Below, piece after piece: positions 25,503 through 34,401 of a stretch of 64,000 bases of DNA. The first letter of the stretch is position 1, and each line of letters opens with the position of its first letter. The stretch covers positions 1 to 64,000 of the forward strand of contig NZ_JACJSD010000023.1 of NCBI RefSeq assembly GCF_014697615.1, in the 5' to 3' direction. Source of the DNA: Nostoc sp. FACHB-280. Lineage in GTDB: Bacteria > Cyanobacteriota > Cyanobacteriia > Cyanobacteriales > Nostocaceae. The notes beneath the pieces are model-generated. The model did no database searches. It saw nothing but the letters and a program-made list of their open reading frames with translations, and was not told the origin of the DNA. Made by a program: the position numbers and the translations under genes.

Positions 25503-27512
25503 ATGAAACACAAAAAAACTCGTTCTTTTGCTCATTTGAGCCAAGTTATCGTTGCTGCTACTTCAGTGGCAATGTTTTCGCCCATCTTTTCAGCTTCTGC
25601 AACTCCTCGGTTCTCTTCCACCATCGCGCAAACACCTGTTAACTCTACAACGCAACAACTGTTAGCAGATGAGTTAGGTAGTAAAGAGTCAGATTTACCA
25701 GAATCAGTCAAAGATGCTGTTTTAGAAGATATTTCCAGTCGCACCGGTTCACAAGCTTCAACTTTACGTGTAATTAAAGCCCAACAGCAAACTTGGTCTA
25801 ATGGCTGTTTGGGTTTAAAAGCAGAAGATAACTGTTCTCAAGCAGTAGTCCCTGGTTGGCATGTAGTAGTTAGCAACGCCAAGCAAGTTTGGGTATACCG
25901 CACAGATGAGTCGGGAAGTGTTGCCAAACTTGATGAAGAGTCTACCCAGAGTTTGACAGCTTTAATTGAGCGTCGAGAAACTAGTACTCGTCAAGTTAGT
26001 CGGACTAGAGTTCAACGAAATGTCGTCGCCCAACGTAATACCCAAGTGAGTGCGGCGAGTACAGTAGTTAAAGCCAAAAAAACAGGTTTTAATCTGGCTA
26101 TTTTGCAACCATCTGGGGAATTTTCGGAAGTAATTGCCCGTGTTTCCTTGAAATCGAAACGCCACAACAATTTCTTAAAAGAAAGATTTCTTGGTGACTA
26201 CAAATATAAACTCAAGCACAGAGCAAAATTTGTTAAAGGTATTAAAGCAGGCGATCGCATAGTTGTCCGATTATACGATACTCAAAACCGCTTTATTGGC
26301 TACAGCGAATTTGAATCTTTATCAGCATTCAGTACTGTGAACTTAATTTTGGCGGCTAATCCCAGCGAATATCAAGTTGTTCGCACTGTCTACGGAGTTG
26401 ATGCCGATGAAGACGGCACAATTGATTCTGATAGCACCACTTACGACTACTTTACCCAAGTTAGCGACCAACGGGTAACTTTTCTGAGCAGTTCTCAAAC
26501 AGTGAAAGTCAACCAGTTTGAGGCAGAAAATGTATCCTCAGTTGCAGTCAATAGTGTTTATCCGACATCCTTTAGTAGTGGTAAATTTGCCTTAATACGC
26601 CAAACAATCAGCACTTTCAGTTACAGCTTGGCAGAAGCTTTAAAAGCTGAACCCGGCCGTTTAGTAGAACTTAACGAAGTTAGTGATGATGATAGTTCTA
26701 CTTATGACATCGGTCAAATGATGATGAGTTACCGGGAAATTGGTGTAGCTCAAGGTATCCAATTTAAGTTTAGCGACGTTTCGAGTAACTATTGGGCTAG
26801 TGATTTTATTGCCGAGTTAGCAGCTTTGCAAGTTATTCAAGGTTTTCCTGATGGGACTTTCCGTCCTGATGAACAGGTAACTCGCGCCCAATTTGCTGCG
26901 ATGATTAGCCAAGCTTTTGAAAAGGCCAACATTCGTCAGACTGTGAGCTTTAGAGATGTATCGGCAAATTATTGGGCTTACAGTGCTATCGGTAAGGCTT
27001 ATTCTACGGGCTTTCTCGAAATTTCGGGGAATAAATTCAACCCCACCCAAGCCTTATCTCGTTTAGAAGTCTTGCTATCGTTAGCTAGAGGCTTAAACTA
27101 CACCTTTAGCGGTTCTACAGAATCTATTTTGGCAGCTTATTCAGATGCTGCAACTATTCGCAGTGATGTGCGAAATGCGATCGCGGCACTAACAGAACGC
27201 GGTATTGTAGTTAACTATCCCAATGTTCAAACTTTGAATGCTGATAAGGTAGCCACAAGAGCCGAAGTTGCCGCTTTGATATATAAAGCGTTAGTCAGCA
27301 CTGGTGAAGCTGTCGAGATTAACTCACAGTACTCTGTAGAACAAACACAGCAGCAAGCCGAACTGGAAGAAAGTAATACAAGCGCAACCAGAAAACTCCG
27401 TCGTCATTGTAACCAAGGAATTGGTAACGGTTCTGAAGGCTGCGATCCTGGTAACTCTCATCCCCACGGTGGTAGTAACGATGAAGGTGGGAGAACTCCA
27501 GGTAGAAGATAA
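25503..27512 (+). CDS. Exported S-layer homology (SLH) domain protein
   Basis: The 669-residue protein has a signal peptide (basic 'MKHKKTRSFAH', hydrophobic core, cleavage near ASA). Residues about 60-145 form a domain with 'NGCLGLKAEDNCSQAVVPGWHVVV', seen in many cyanobacterial secreted proteins. The C-terminal part has three SLH repeats (from 'FSDVSSNYWASDFI', 'FRDVSANYWAYSAI' and the weaker 'YSDAATIRSDVRNAI'), which bind peptidoglycan-linked polymer. The tail ends in 'GNGSEGCDPGNSHPHGGSN', a motif recurring at cyanobacterial protein C-termini. I chose the ATG at 25503 because it starts the signal peptide. Likely role: cell-surface or septal wall attachment. Confidence 0.85.
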   Translation: MKHKKTRSFAHLSQVIVAATSVAMFSPIFSASATPRFSSTIAQTPVNSTTQQLLADELGSKESDLPESVKDAVLEDISSRTGSQASTLRVIKAQQQTWSNGCLGLKAEDNCSQAVVPGWHVVVSNAKQVWVYRTDESGSVAKLDEESTQSLTALIERRETSTRQVSRTRVQRNVVAQRNTQVSAASTVVKAKKTGFNLAILQPSGEFSEVIARVSLKSKRHNNFLKERFLGDYKYKLKHRAKFVKGIKAGDRIVVRLYDTQNRFIGYSEFESLSAFSTVNLILAANPSEYQVVRTVYGVDADEDGTIDSDSTTYDYFTQVSDQRVTFLSSSQTVKVNQFEAENVSSVAVNSVYPTSFSSGKFALIRQTISTFSYSLAEALKAEPGRLVELNEVSDDDSSTYDIGQMMMSYREIGVAQGIQFKFSDVSSNYWASDFIAELAALQVIQGFPDGTFRPDEQVTRAQFAAMISQAFEKANIRQTVSFRDVSANYWAYSAIGKAYSTGFLEISGNKFNPTQALSRLEVLLSLARGLNYTFSGSTESILAAYSDAATIRSDVRNAIAALTERGIVVNYPNVQTLNADKVATRAEVAALIYKALVSTGEAVEINSQYSVEQTQQQAELEESNTSATRKLRRHCNQGIGNGSEGCDPGNSHPHGGSNDEGGRTPGRR

Positions 27513-27902
27513 TATTCAAGTTTTGTAGAAACGCTATTCATTGTTTCTACCAATGCACAGTAGGATACAACTCCAAGGTAAAAGATGAAAATCATTTTTG
27601 ATTGTCTATCTTTTACCTTCTTTTTTATCTCTAGAAATCATATTTTATTTTTGAAATGTACGTAGGATGTTGTATCGGCAAGAGTAAGGTATCTACCGCA
27701 AATTTCTTGGTGCGTTACGGCTTATACCTAACACACCCTACTGGCGTGACAAGCCTTAAATGTTGCATTATAAATTTCTTGTGGGATGGGCTTCTAGCCC
27801 GTCCGGTGCGGGCAGGATGCCCACACCACAAGAGTCATTTTTATGCTCTATTTTAGCCTTGCCACGCCACTACAGATAATACATATACTCTAGCCCCTAG
27901 AT
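27513..27902. repeat. Gene-free spacer with nested inverted repeats
   Basis: No credible gene. At 27778-27832 the ends CTTGTGG and CCACAAG enclose two smaller hairpins, GGGCTTCTAGCCC and GGGCAGGATGCCC, giving a multi-branched structure. This 'GGGCAGGATGCCC' unit is a recurrent intergenic element in Nostoc-type genomes. A reading frame across 27656-27856 is repeat-derived and rejected. Confidence 0.6.
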
Positions 27903-28919
27903 TCAATTATTATTCTGAACATAAATCTCTCTAATGGGAAATGGAATTGAAATCCCTAATTCTTGATAACGCTTGTGTAATTTCTTGACAAACAAATGTT
28001 TACCCATGCGCTGATCAAAGTATTCACTGACTCGCATATATAAAGTAAAATCGATACTAAAATCATTGAAGGTATGAAATCTAATATAAGGTTCATTGGC
28101 AATTAATTCTGGGGCAATTTCTCGCATAACATCTTTAGCAACTTCGACAGTAACTCTTTCGACTTGTTCTAAATCGCTGTCATAACTAACTCCGACGTTC
28201 ATTGTTAAAGTAATTTCCTTGGCGGGGAGATGATAATTAGTGAAAATTGCTGAGGCTAATTTTGAGTTAGGGACAATCACCACATTATTAGAAAGCTCTT
28301 TAATTGTAGTATTGCGCCAAGTAATATCTGTAACGTAACCTTCGTGTCCTTCATCTAGTTTGACGTAATCTCCAGTTCTTACCTGTTTAGAAATAATTAA
28401 GTAAAAACCAGAAAATAAATTTGCTAAAGTATCTTGCAGTGCTAAACCAACAGCGATACCACCAATTCCTAACGTCGTGACTAGCGGTGTGATTGCTACA
28501 CCCAATGTTTGTAAGATAATTAATATGCCTAAAATAAAAACTGCCGTTTTTACCAGATTAGAAATTAGTGAGGCTGAAACTCCTTCAGTTTTCCGTGTCC
28601 AGGAATTGACGAAACCAGCAGTCAGCCTTGCTAAAACTAAAGTGAGGGAACAGAGAAAAATAATTGTAATGATTCTTTGGCAGACAATTTTTAATTCTGG
28701 GTTGAGGTTGGGAGATGCAGCGACTAAAGCCGATGAAAAACCTGCTAATAGAAACCAAACAAAAGTAACCCGATGTAAAGCATAAAAAATTATCTGACTA
28801 CCAGGGATATGTTTTTGGATAATGATTTTTTTGAACTTATGAAATAAGAATTTTTCGCAAACTATACCAATTAAAAAGCTAAATAAAATTAGGGCGGCTG
28901 GTAAAATCCATTGGGTCAT
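27903..28919 (-). CDS. MscS-family mechanosensitive channel
   Basis: The 338-residue protein has four predicted hydrophobic segments in its first 165 residues, the last being the glycine/alanine-rich pore helix typical of MscS ('LGIGGIAVGLALQDTLANLFSGF'). This is followed by the beta domain starting 'GDYVKLDEGHEGYVTDITWRNT' with the conserved 'VVIVPNSKLA', then the alpha/beta C-terminal domain. Such channels open on membrane tension and release solutes on osmotic downshock. Length and order fit a small MscS/YnaI-like member. It stands alone and is divergent from the HDAC-like gene. Confidence 0.9.
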   Translation of the reverse strand: MTQWILPAALILFSFLIGIVCEKFLFHKFKKIIIQKHIPGSQIIFYALHRVTFVWFLLAGFSSALVAASPNLNPELKIVCQRIITIIFLCSLTLVLARLTAGFVNSWTRKTEGVSASLISNLVKTAVFILGILIILQTLGVAITPLVTTLGIGGIAVGLALQDTLANLFSGFYLIISKQVRTGDYVKLDEGHEGYVTDITWRNTTIKELSNNVVIVPNSKLASAIFTNYHLPAKEITLTMNVGVSYDSDLEQVERVTVEVAKDVMREIAPELIANEPYIRFHTFNDFSIDFTLYMRVSEYFDQRMGKHLFVKKLHKRYQELGISIPFPIREIYVQNNN

Positions 28920-29061
28920 AATTAATTTGATTTCTTAAATTGAATGACAAAAATTAAAGCAACATTATAAAACAATTATTGCTAAAACTCATCTGACAAA
29001 AACAGGATTATTTTAATATTTAGGTATATTTAGTATCAGATTATAGTTAAAAATACATAAT

Positions 29062-29979
29062 ATGGACTTGCCAATAATTTATCATTCAGACTATGTTGCA
29101 CCTTTGCCAGAAGGACATCGTTTCCCGATGGCTAAGTTTAGTAAATTGTACGAATTACTACTAAGTGATGGGGTGGCGCAAATAGAACAGTTTCACACTC
29201 CACAGCGTCCATCACCAGAGTTGATTGAGTTAGTGCATACACCAAATTATGTGCAAGCATATTGTGATGGAACCCTAGATTATAAAGCCCAACGCCGTAT
29301 CGGGTTGCCTTGGAGTCCAGCTTTAGTCAATCGTACCTGTGTGGCGGTTGGTGGTACGATACTCACGGCTCAAATGGCGTTAAGTCAGGGTTTGGCTTGC
29401 AATACGGCTGGGGGAACTCATCACGCCTTCCCCAGTTATGGATCTGGTTTTTGTATTTTCAACGATTTAGCGATCGCATCTCGCGTTTTACAAAAACTTG
29501 GACTGGTACAGAAAATTCTAATAGTCGATTTGGATGTGCATCAAGGCGACGGTACAGCTTTTATATTTGAGGATGATGCCAGTGTATTTACTTTCTCAAT
29601 GCACTGTGAAATTAATTTTCCCGGTACAAAACAAAAAAGTGATTTAGATGTGCCTCTTCCTATAGGAATGGAAGATGATGCTTATTTGCAAACTTTAGCT
29701 GAATATTTGCCAGATTTGTTATCGGAGATTCGTCCTGATTTAGTATTTTACGATGCAGGGGTGGATACTCATATAGGCGATCGCTTGGGCAAATTAGCTT
29801 TAACTGATACAGGGCTATTCCGCCGAGAAATGCAAGTTTTACATACCTGTGTCAGCGCAGGTTATCCCGTCGCCTGTGTAATTGGCGGTGGATACGCCGA
29901 TGATATGAAATCTCTAGTGTGGCGACATTCTCTTATTCATCGCGCTGCTAGTGAGGTTTATCGTCAGTATGGGCTTTAG
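29062..29979 (+). CDS. Histone-deacetylase-family hydrolase
   Basis: The 305-residue protein belongs to the arginase/HDAC superfamily, in the bacterial acetoin-utilisation/acetylpolyamine group. Hallmarks are 'GGTHHAFPSYGSGFCIFND' (His pair of the active site), 'DLDVHQGDGTAFIF' and 'DAGVDTHIGDRLGKL' (zinc ligands Asp, His, Asp), and a late 'GGGYADD'. It would hydrolyse an N-acetyl amide bond; the substrate (protein lysine, polyamine or small amide) is not determined. A tandem AGGTTAC-type heptad array begins immediately after its stop codon. Confidence 0.9.
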   Translation: MDLPIIYHSDYVAPLPEGHRFPMAKFSKLYELLLSDGVAQIEQFHTPQRPSPELIELVHTPNYVQAYCDGTLDYKAQRRIGLPWSPALVNRTCVAVGGTILTAQMALSQGLACNTAGGTHHAFPSYGSGFCIFNDLAIASRVLQKLGLVQKILIVDLDVHQGDGTAFIFEDDASVFTFSMHCEINFPGTKQKSDLDVPLPIGMEDDAYLQTLAEYLPDLLSEIRPDLVFYDAGVDTHIGDRLGKLALTDTGLFRREMQVLHTCVSAGYPVACVIGGGYADDMKSLVWRHSLIHRAASEVYRQYGL

Positions 29980-30118
29980 AGGTTACAGGTTATAGGTGAC
30001 AGGTTACAGGGGAGACAAGGGAGACAAGGGGGACAAGGGGGACAAGGAAGACACGGAAGGAATCTTTCTACCTTGTCTTCCCACTCAGCACTCAGCACTC
30101 AGCACTTTCAACTCAGCA
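29980..30118. repeat. Mixed tandem repeats between HDAC-like gene and coaD
   Basis: Three repeat types follow one another: AGGTTAC-like heptads (from 29980), then eight- to nine-base 'GGGGGACAAG/GGAGACAAG' units (about 30011-30060), then CACTCAG heptads (about 30083-30105). This is typical of spacers in this window and contains no gene. Confidence 0.8.
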
Positions 30119-30167
30119 TAGAGTAATCCGATATAATCACCTCAATAACTGTGATACACCGAATATT

Positions 30168-30740
30168 GTGATTGCTATCTATCCCGGCAGTTTTGATCCC
30201 ATTACTTTAGGACACCTTGATATTATTCAACGTGGTAGTCGGCTGTTTGACAAGGTAATTGTCGCTGTACTGCGGAATCCTAATAAAGTGCCGTTGTTCA
30301 CTGTGCAGCAACGATTAGAACAAATTCGGATAGCTACGCAACACTTACCAAATGTTGAAGCAGATAGTTTTGACGGATTGACTGTAAATTATGCCCAACA
30401 GCGCCAAGCACAAGTGTTGTTACGCGGTTTACGAGCAATTTCTGACTTTGAAGTAGAATTACAGATGGCTCACACGAATAAAACTCTGTCTACTCAAATT
30501 GAAACAGTTTTTCTCGCAACATCAAATGAGTATAGTTTTTTAAGTAGTAGTGTGATAAAAGAGATCGCAAGATTTGGTGGTTCTGTCGATCATCTTGTTC
30601 CCCCGCACATTGCTTTAGATATATACAAATGCTACAACCACAACTATCCAATAGCGAACCCAACCACAACGGCAGTTATCCCTCCCCTCCAGAGTATCCC
30701 AATGGAGTCGGCAACGGGGACAACTCCCGAACAGGAGTAG
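30168..30740 (+). CDS. coaD: Phosphopantetheine adenylyltransferase
   Basis: The 190-residue protein catalyses the fourth step of CoA synthesis, transferring AMP from ATP to 4'-phosphopantetheine. The nucleotidyltransferase motif '[19 protein letters not shown]' is at residues 4-22, '[10 protein letters not shown]' and '[21 protein letters not shown]' follow, and the second signature '[17 protein letters not shown]' is near 123-139. Standard CoaD is about 160 residues; here a 30-residue low-complexity tail follows, whose DNA overlaps the next gene. The start is GTG at 30168. Confidence 0.95.
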   Translation: MIAIYPGSFDPITLGHLDIIQRGSRLFDKVIVAVLRNPNKVPLFTVQQRLEQIRIATQHLPNVEADSFDGLTVNYAQQRQAQVLLRGLRAISDFEVELQMAHTNKTLSTQIETVFLATSNEYSFLSSSVIKEIARFGGSVDHLVPPHIALDIYKCYNHNYPIANPTTTAVIPPLQSIPMESATGTTPEQE

Positions 30741-31312
30741 ATATTCAGCAAGAACTCAACCGTTTAGAAGATTTGATTTTGTCGAGTTGGCGAGTTCCCC
30801 TAACGGGGCGCACATTAATAGACGAAGACAAACTTTTTGAACAGCTTGATTTTATTCGTGTCTCCTTACCTTCGGTGTTCCAAGAAGCAACGGAAATTTT
30901 GCAACACAAGCAAGATGTGATGCTAGAAGCCGAAGAATATGGACAGCAAATTGTCGAAGCTGCCCAAGCCAAAAGAGCGCAAATTTTGGCAGAAAGTGAT
31001 ATTCTCAGGCAGGCGGAACACGAAGCGGAACAGCTACGGCGCAAAACCCAGCAAGAATGCGAGGCGATGATGCAAGAAACCCTTGCGGAAATTGAACGCA
31101 GGCGGCAAGCTTGTATGGAAGAATTAGAACAAATGCGTCAAACTGCGATCGCACAAGCCCAAGAAATTGAAGATGGTGCTGATCAATATGCCGATAGTGT
31201 CCTCGAAAATATCGAGCAAGACCTCAAAGATATGTTAAGAATTATCACCAATGGCAGACAACAATTACGCCAAGAAAATCAATCTCAGAATTATTCTTCA
31301 AAAAAGAAATGA
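30629..31312 (+). CDS. Coiled-coil protein, DivIVA-like or ATP-synthase-b-like
   Basis: The 227-residue protein begins with about 38 disordered residues, then has a conserved '[42 protein letters not shown]' region (about 40-80) and a long charged helix to about 215 rich in Glu, Gln and Arg. It resembles cyanobacterial proteins annotated DivIVA-like or F0 subunit b-like, encoded next to coaD; a function in envelope or division organisation is only a possibility. Its ATG at 30629 lies 112 bases inside coaD in another frame. Translation could begin later, but the next in-frame ATG is within the helix. Confidence 0.75.
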   Translation: MLQPQLSNSEPNHNGSYPSPPEYPNGVGNGDNSRTGVDIQQELNRLEDLILSSWRVPLTGRTLIDEDKLFEQLDFIRVSLPSVFQEATEILQHKQDVMLEAEEYGQQIVEAAQAKRAQILAESDILRQAEHEAEQLRRKTQQECEAMMQETLAEIERRRQACMEELEQMRQTAIAQAQEIEDGADQYADSVLENIEQDLKDMLRIITNGRQQLRQENQSQNYSSKKK

Positions 31313-31402
31313 GGTTAGAGGTTAGGGGCTAGAGGTTAGAGGTTAGAGACTAGAGGTTAGTATATTTTCTTGACTCAGCACTCAGCACTCAGCACTCAGC
31401 AC
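31312..31402. repeat. Heptad arrays after the coiled-coil gene
   Basis: AGGTTAG-like units run from the stop codon itself (its final A is the first base of the first unit) to about 31360, and after a gap four CACTCAG units follow (about 31373-31402). No gene is present. Confidence 0.8.
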
Positions 31403-31476
31403 TTAATATTGTAAGATTTTCCTAAACCTATCTTGCTTATAGGTCGAAAATCGCAGGTTATTTCTAGTGCATTGCC

Positions 31477-33315
31477 ATGCCTTACTATCAGGATCAGTTA
31501 AGCATTTCCACAGTTGATGAGGCTTTACAACAATTATCTGTTGATCAACTAAAAAAGCTGGCAGCGTTACTAAATACTAATAGCAAACCCACACGCAAAG
31601 CGGAAATCATTGCAGTGATTCACCGTTATCTTGTGGGGGAAAATCTGCAACAATTGTGGCGAGAACTAGATCATCTGCAACAAAAGGCAGTAGCGGAAAC
31701 AATTTACAACACAGATGGTTTGTTTAACGCTACAAGTTTCTACGCTAAATATCTGGAAGAACCTAATTGGGGAACATCTGACGTATACGGTTACAAGCGT
31801 CAACCATCGTTGTTGTGTTTATTTATCTACAGCAATATTATTCCTCAAGATTTACAAACACGCTTAAAAGCATTTGTTTCGCCACCAGCAGAATTTTCAA
31901 TTACTAGCTTAGATAAATGTCCAGAGGTTTTTCGTTTGCAGTGGCGAGAATGGAACTGGAAAACCCGCGAACGAGAAACCCATGAAAAAGAAATTGTCGT
32001 CAAGCAGTGTGAGATGGAAACTGCTGCACAACAAGATTTACTCGCGGTACTGCGATTAATTAACGCTGGAAAACTCAGTGTTAGTGATAAAACTGGATAT
32101 CCAAATAATAGTAGTATGAGTGCGATCGCCTCTGTACTGACTGGCGGCGATTATTACAACGACGACGAAGCAAAACAAGCTTACGAAAAAATCGGTTTTA
32201 TTAAGCCCTTCGCCTGGGCAATGTTAGTCCAAGCCGCAGGTTTAGCCGAACTTTCTAGCAAACGCCTAGTATTAACCAAAACTGGACAAAAAGCCCTGAC
32301 AAACCCACCCGCAGCCACCATCCGCAATATTTGGAAAAAATGGCTAAAAAATAAAGTATTAGACGAACTACGCCGCATAGATTCTATTAAAGGGCAAACA
32401 GGCAAAGGTAAGCAAGGTTTAACAGCCCCAGACAAACGCCGCGAAGCCATTACCAAAGCCTTAGCCGAGTGTCCTGTGGGGCGTTGGATGGGCGTTAATG
32501 AACTGTTTCGCTGCATTCTCGTCAAAGGCTACAATTTTGAAGTTACCCGCAATCCTTGGAACTTGTATATTAGTGACTCCCATTACGGTAGCTTAGGTAA
32601 TGGTGGCGATGATTGGGAGATTTTGCAAGGCAGATATGCTTTATGTCTGCTATTTGAATATGTTGCCACTTTGGGGATGATTAATATCGCCTACGTTAAC
32701 CCCGGCGGCGTTCGTCCTGATTATACCGACTTATGGGGAACCGATGACTTACCGTTTCTCAGCCGTTACGATGGTTTGATGTGTTTGCAATTAACACCCT
32801 TGGGTGCATATTGCTTGGGTTTGCAAAACGACTATACACCGCCACCGTTAGAAGTAAGGGCGGTATTTCGAGTATTACCAAACTTAGAAATAGCCGCGAC
32901 TGGCGAACCACTTACTCCTGCTGATACTCTGGTACTGGATGTTTACGCCCAAAAAATTTCGGATGCAGTGTGGCGGTTGGAGACAGCTAAGTTACTAGGT
33001 GCGATAGAAGAAGGGCAAAGTATAACCCAATTACGAGAATTTCTGCAAGCCCGGAGTGGTCATGAAATACCAGAGACAGTCAATCAATTTTTAGCAGATA
33101 TTGAAGCGCGGGGCAATAGTTTGCGCGATCGCGGTCAAGCTCGGTTGATAGAATGCACTGATGCTGCTTTAGCTGTATTAATTGCAAACGATTCTCGCAC
33201 CAAAAAGCTGTGTTTCTTAGCCGGAGAAAAGCATTTAGTTGTGCCTAGCGAATCAGAAACTAAATTCCGTAACGCCGTGAAAAAGTTGGGTTATAGTATT
33301 GCGTTGAGTGGTTAG
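31477..33315 (+). CDS. Helicase-associated-domain protein, putative XPB partner
   Basis: I do not know a characterised member. The 612-residue protein has an N-terminal helical region ('LSVDQLKKLAALL...RKAEIIAVIHRYL', 18-52) resembling the winged-helix start of bacterial XPB-associated proteins. Residues ~485-610 resemble the N-terminal module (Helicase_C_3-type) of the XPB helicase at 34402: 'VWRLETAKLLGAIEEG..LREFLQARSGHEIPETV' parallels the helicase's 'TYQITPLSIWNARAAG..VAALRDYAKYPIPEAV', and 'RLIECTDAALAVLI' parallels 'LLRISDQPLAELL'. No ATPase or nuclease motif is seen. Placed 1.1 kb upstream of the helicase, it is probably its partner; DNA repair or defence are both possible. Confidence 0.75.
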   Translation: MPYYQDQLSISTVDEALQQLSVDQLKKLAALLNTNSKPTRKAEIIAVIHRYLVGENLQQLWRELDHLQQKAVAETIYNTDGLFNATSFYAKYLEEPNWGTSDVYGYKRQPSLLCLFIYSNIIPQDLQTRLKAFVSPPAEFSITSLDKCPEVFRLQWREWNWKTRERETHEKEIVVKQCEMETAAQQDLLAVLRLINAGKLSVSDKTGYPNNSSMSAIASVLTGGDYYNDDEAKQAYEKIGFIKPFAWAMLVQAAGLAELSSKRLVLTKTGQKALTNPPAATIRNIWKKWLKNKVLDELRRIDSIKGQTGKGKQGLTAPDKRREAITKALAECPVGRWMGVNELFRCILVKGYNFEVTRNPWNLYISDSHYGSLGNGGDDWEILQGRYALCLLFEYVATLGMINIAYVNPGGVRPDYTDLWGTDDLPFLSRYDGLMCLQLTPLGAYCLGLQNDYTPPPLEVRAVFRVLPNLEIAATGEPLTPADTLVLDVYAQKISDAVWRLETAKLLGAIEEGQSITQLREFLQARSGHEIPETVNQFLADIEARGNSLRDRGQARLIECTDAALAVLIANDSRTKKLCFLAGEKHLVVPSESETKFRNAVKKLGYSIALSG

Positions 33316-33323
33316 AATTTCTT

Positions 33324-33656
33324 ATGAACGAATTAATTTTAATGCAAGTAAATTTCGGTTTCAATACAGCCAGTTTGATTGGTTTTGTGCAGATGATTTT
33401 TGCTGTAGCTTACATACTGGCTATGATAATTTTGCTAATTCAACGTGCGAGAAGATTAGAAACTTTATCTTTAATTATTTATGTTTTTCAAACTATAATT
33501 ATCCCTATTTTTCTGCTAACTTCTGGGTTGATCCTAGTTTTTCAAGGCTGGCGATTAGACCCTATTTTACAATTTATGCAATTCTTACTGACTGTGTTGA
33601 TTATTTATCTATGTATTAAAGATATTGTGATTAATGGGGGTTATAGAAATCGGTAG
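33324..33656 (+). CDS. Small membrane protein with three predicted helices
   Basis: This 110-residue protein is hydrophobic, with predicted spans at about 14-35, 45-70 and 78-96, and a short basic C-terminus. No family is recognised. The ATG is 8 bases after the stop of the helicase-associated-domain gene, so the two are likely co-transcribed. A +2 frame (33308-33619) over the same DNA has stop-free length but a composition unlike a protein and is rejected. Function unknown. Confidence 0.6.
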   Translation: MNELILMQVNFGFNTASLIGFVQMIFAVAYILAMIILLIQRARRLETLSLIIYVFQTIIIPIFLLTSGLILVFQGWRLDPILQFMQFLLTVLIIYLCIKDIVINGGYRNR

Positions 33657-33688
33657 TTTAAAGTAAGCGAGCATTGTTAAACCTCAGA

Positions 33689-34264
33689 TTAAACTTCAAA
33701 TTCGACCTTGTTGTATAAATCTTGTAATTTAATTTCCAAGGGAACAGTAACTAAATTAATAAACTCATCTTCGGCATCATATTCTTGCAAAGACCATCGC
33801 TTATTAGCACTTTTAGAAAAATGTTCTACAAAAATTCTCTCCTGCTCAACTAATAAATATTCTTCAAAAGATGGTAAAGTACGATATGCTTTAAATTTTA
33901 CTTCTCTATCATAATTTTCAGTAGATTTTGATAATACCTCAACAATTAATTTTGGATTTGTGATGGTATCTGTCCGATTTTCCATAAATTCTATTTTACC
34001 TGCAACAATAGAAATATCGGGATATGTATAAATACGTTGTTGAGCTATCCACAAACGCATATTGCTATTAAATACTTCATAATCTTGTTGCCTAAAAGCA
34101 AAATTCAAAATAGCATAAAAATTACCAGAAATTCGATTATGATTTGCAGTTCCACCAGCCATTGGAATAATTCTTCCGGCAATATACTCACTTTTAAAAT
34201 AAGCGTTATCTTCTAAGTTTAAATATTCTTGTATGGTAAAATATTGTGGTTCTATTATTTGCAC
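33689..34264 (-). CDS. Uma2 family (DUF820) putative endonuclease
   Basis: The 191-residue protein is a Uma2 member close to the copy at 14959: 'FTIQEYLNLEDNAYFKSEYIAGRIIPMAGGT', 'RIYTYPDISIVAG' (Asp), 'PKLIVEVLSKSTENYD' (Glu) and 'KFKAYRTLPSFEEYLLVEQ'. The start is GTG at 34264 with GAGG 9 bases upstream. It lies on the opposite strand inside the XPB locus, divergent from the helicase gene, so it is probably an insertion rather than part of the helicase operon. Role unknown. Confidence 0.85.
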   Translation of the reverse strand: MQIIEPQYFTIQEYLNLEDNAYFKSEYIAGRIIPMAGGTANHNRISGNFYAILNFAFRQQDYEVFNSNMRLWIAQQRIYTYPDISIVAGKIEFMENRTDTITNPKLIVEVLSKSTENYDREVKFKAYRTLPSFEEYLLVEQERIFVEHFSKSANKRWSLQEYDAEDEFINLVTVPLEIKLQDLYNKVEFEV

Positions 34265-34401
34265 AAATTTACCTCACTTCGTCTTTTTAAAGATATTCTA
34301 TTTTAATATTTTAGGCTATCTATACTATTGCTCGACAGAAGTACTATTCACATTACAAAGAATTACAAAATTATATTTCGTAGGATTTAGCTGACAAAAT
34401 C

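Noticed and set aside
27656-27856. 66-codon frame in the SLH-mscS spacer
   Set aside because: It covers a palindromic repeat element and has no protein-like conservation or ribosome binding site.
30745-31044. 99-codon minus-strand frame in the coiled-coil gene
   Set aside because: Ser/Cys/Ile-rich shadow of a helical repeat-rich gene.
33308-33619. 103-codon +2 frame over the small membrane protein
   Set aside because: Its composition (many Asn, Tyr, Phe, no helices) is not protein-like, while the frame from 33324 gives three membrane helices.
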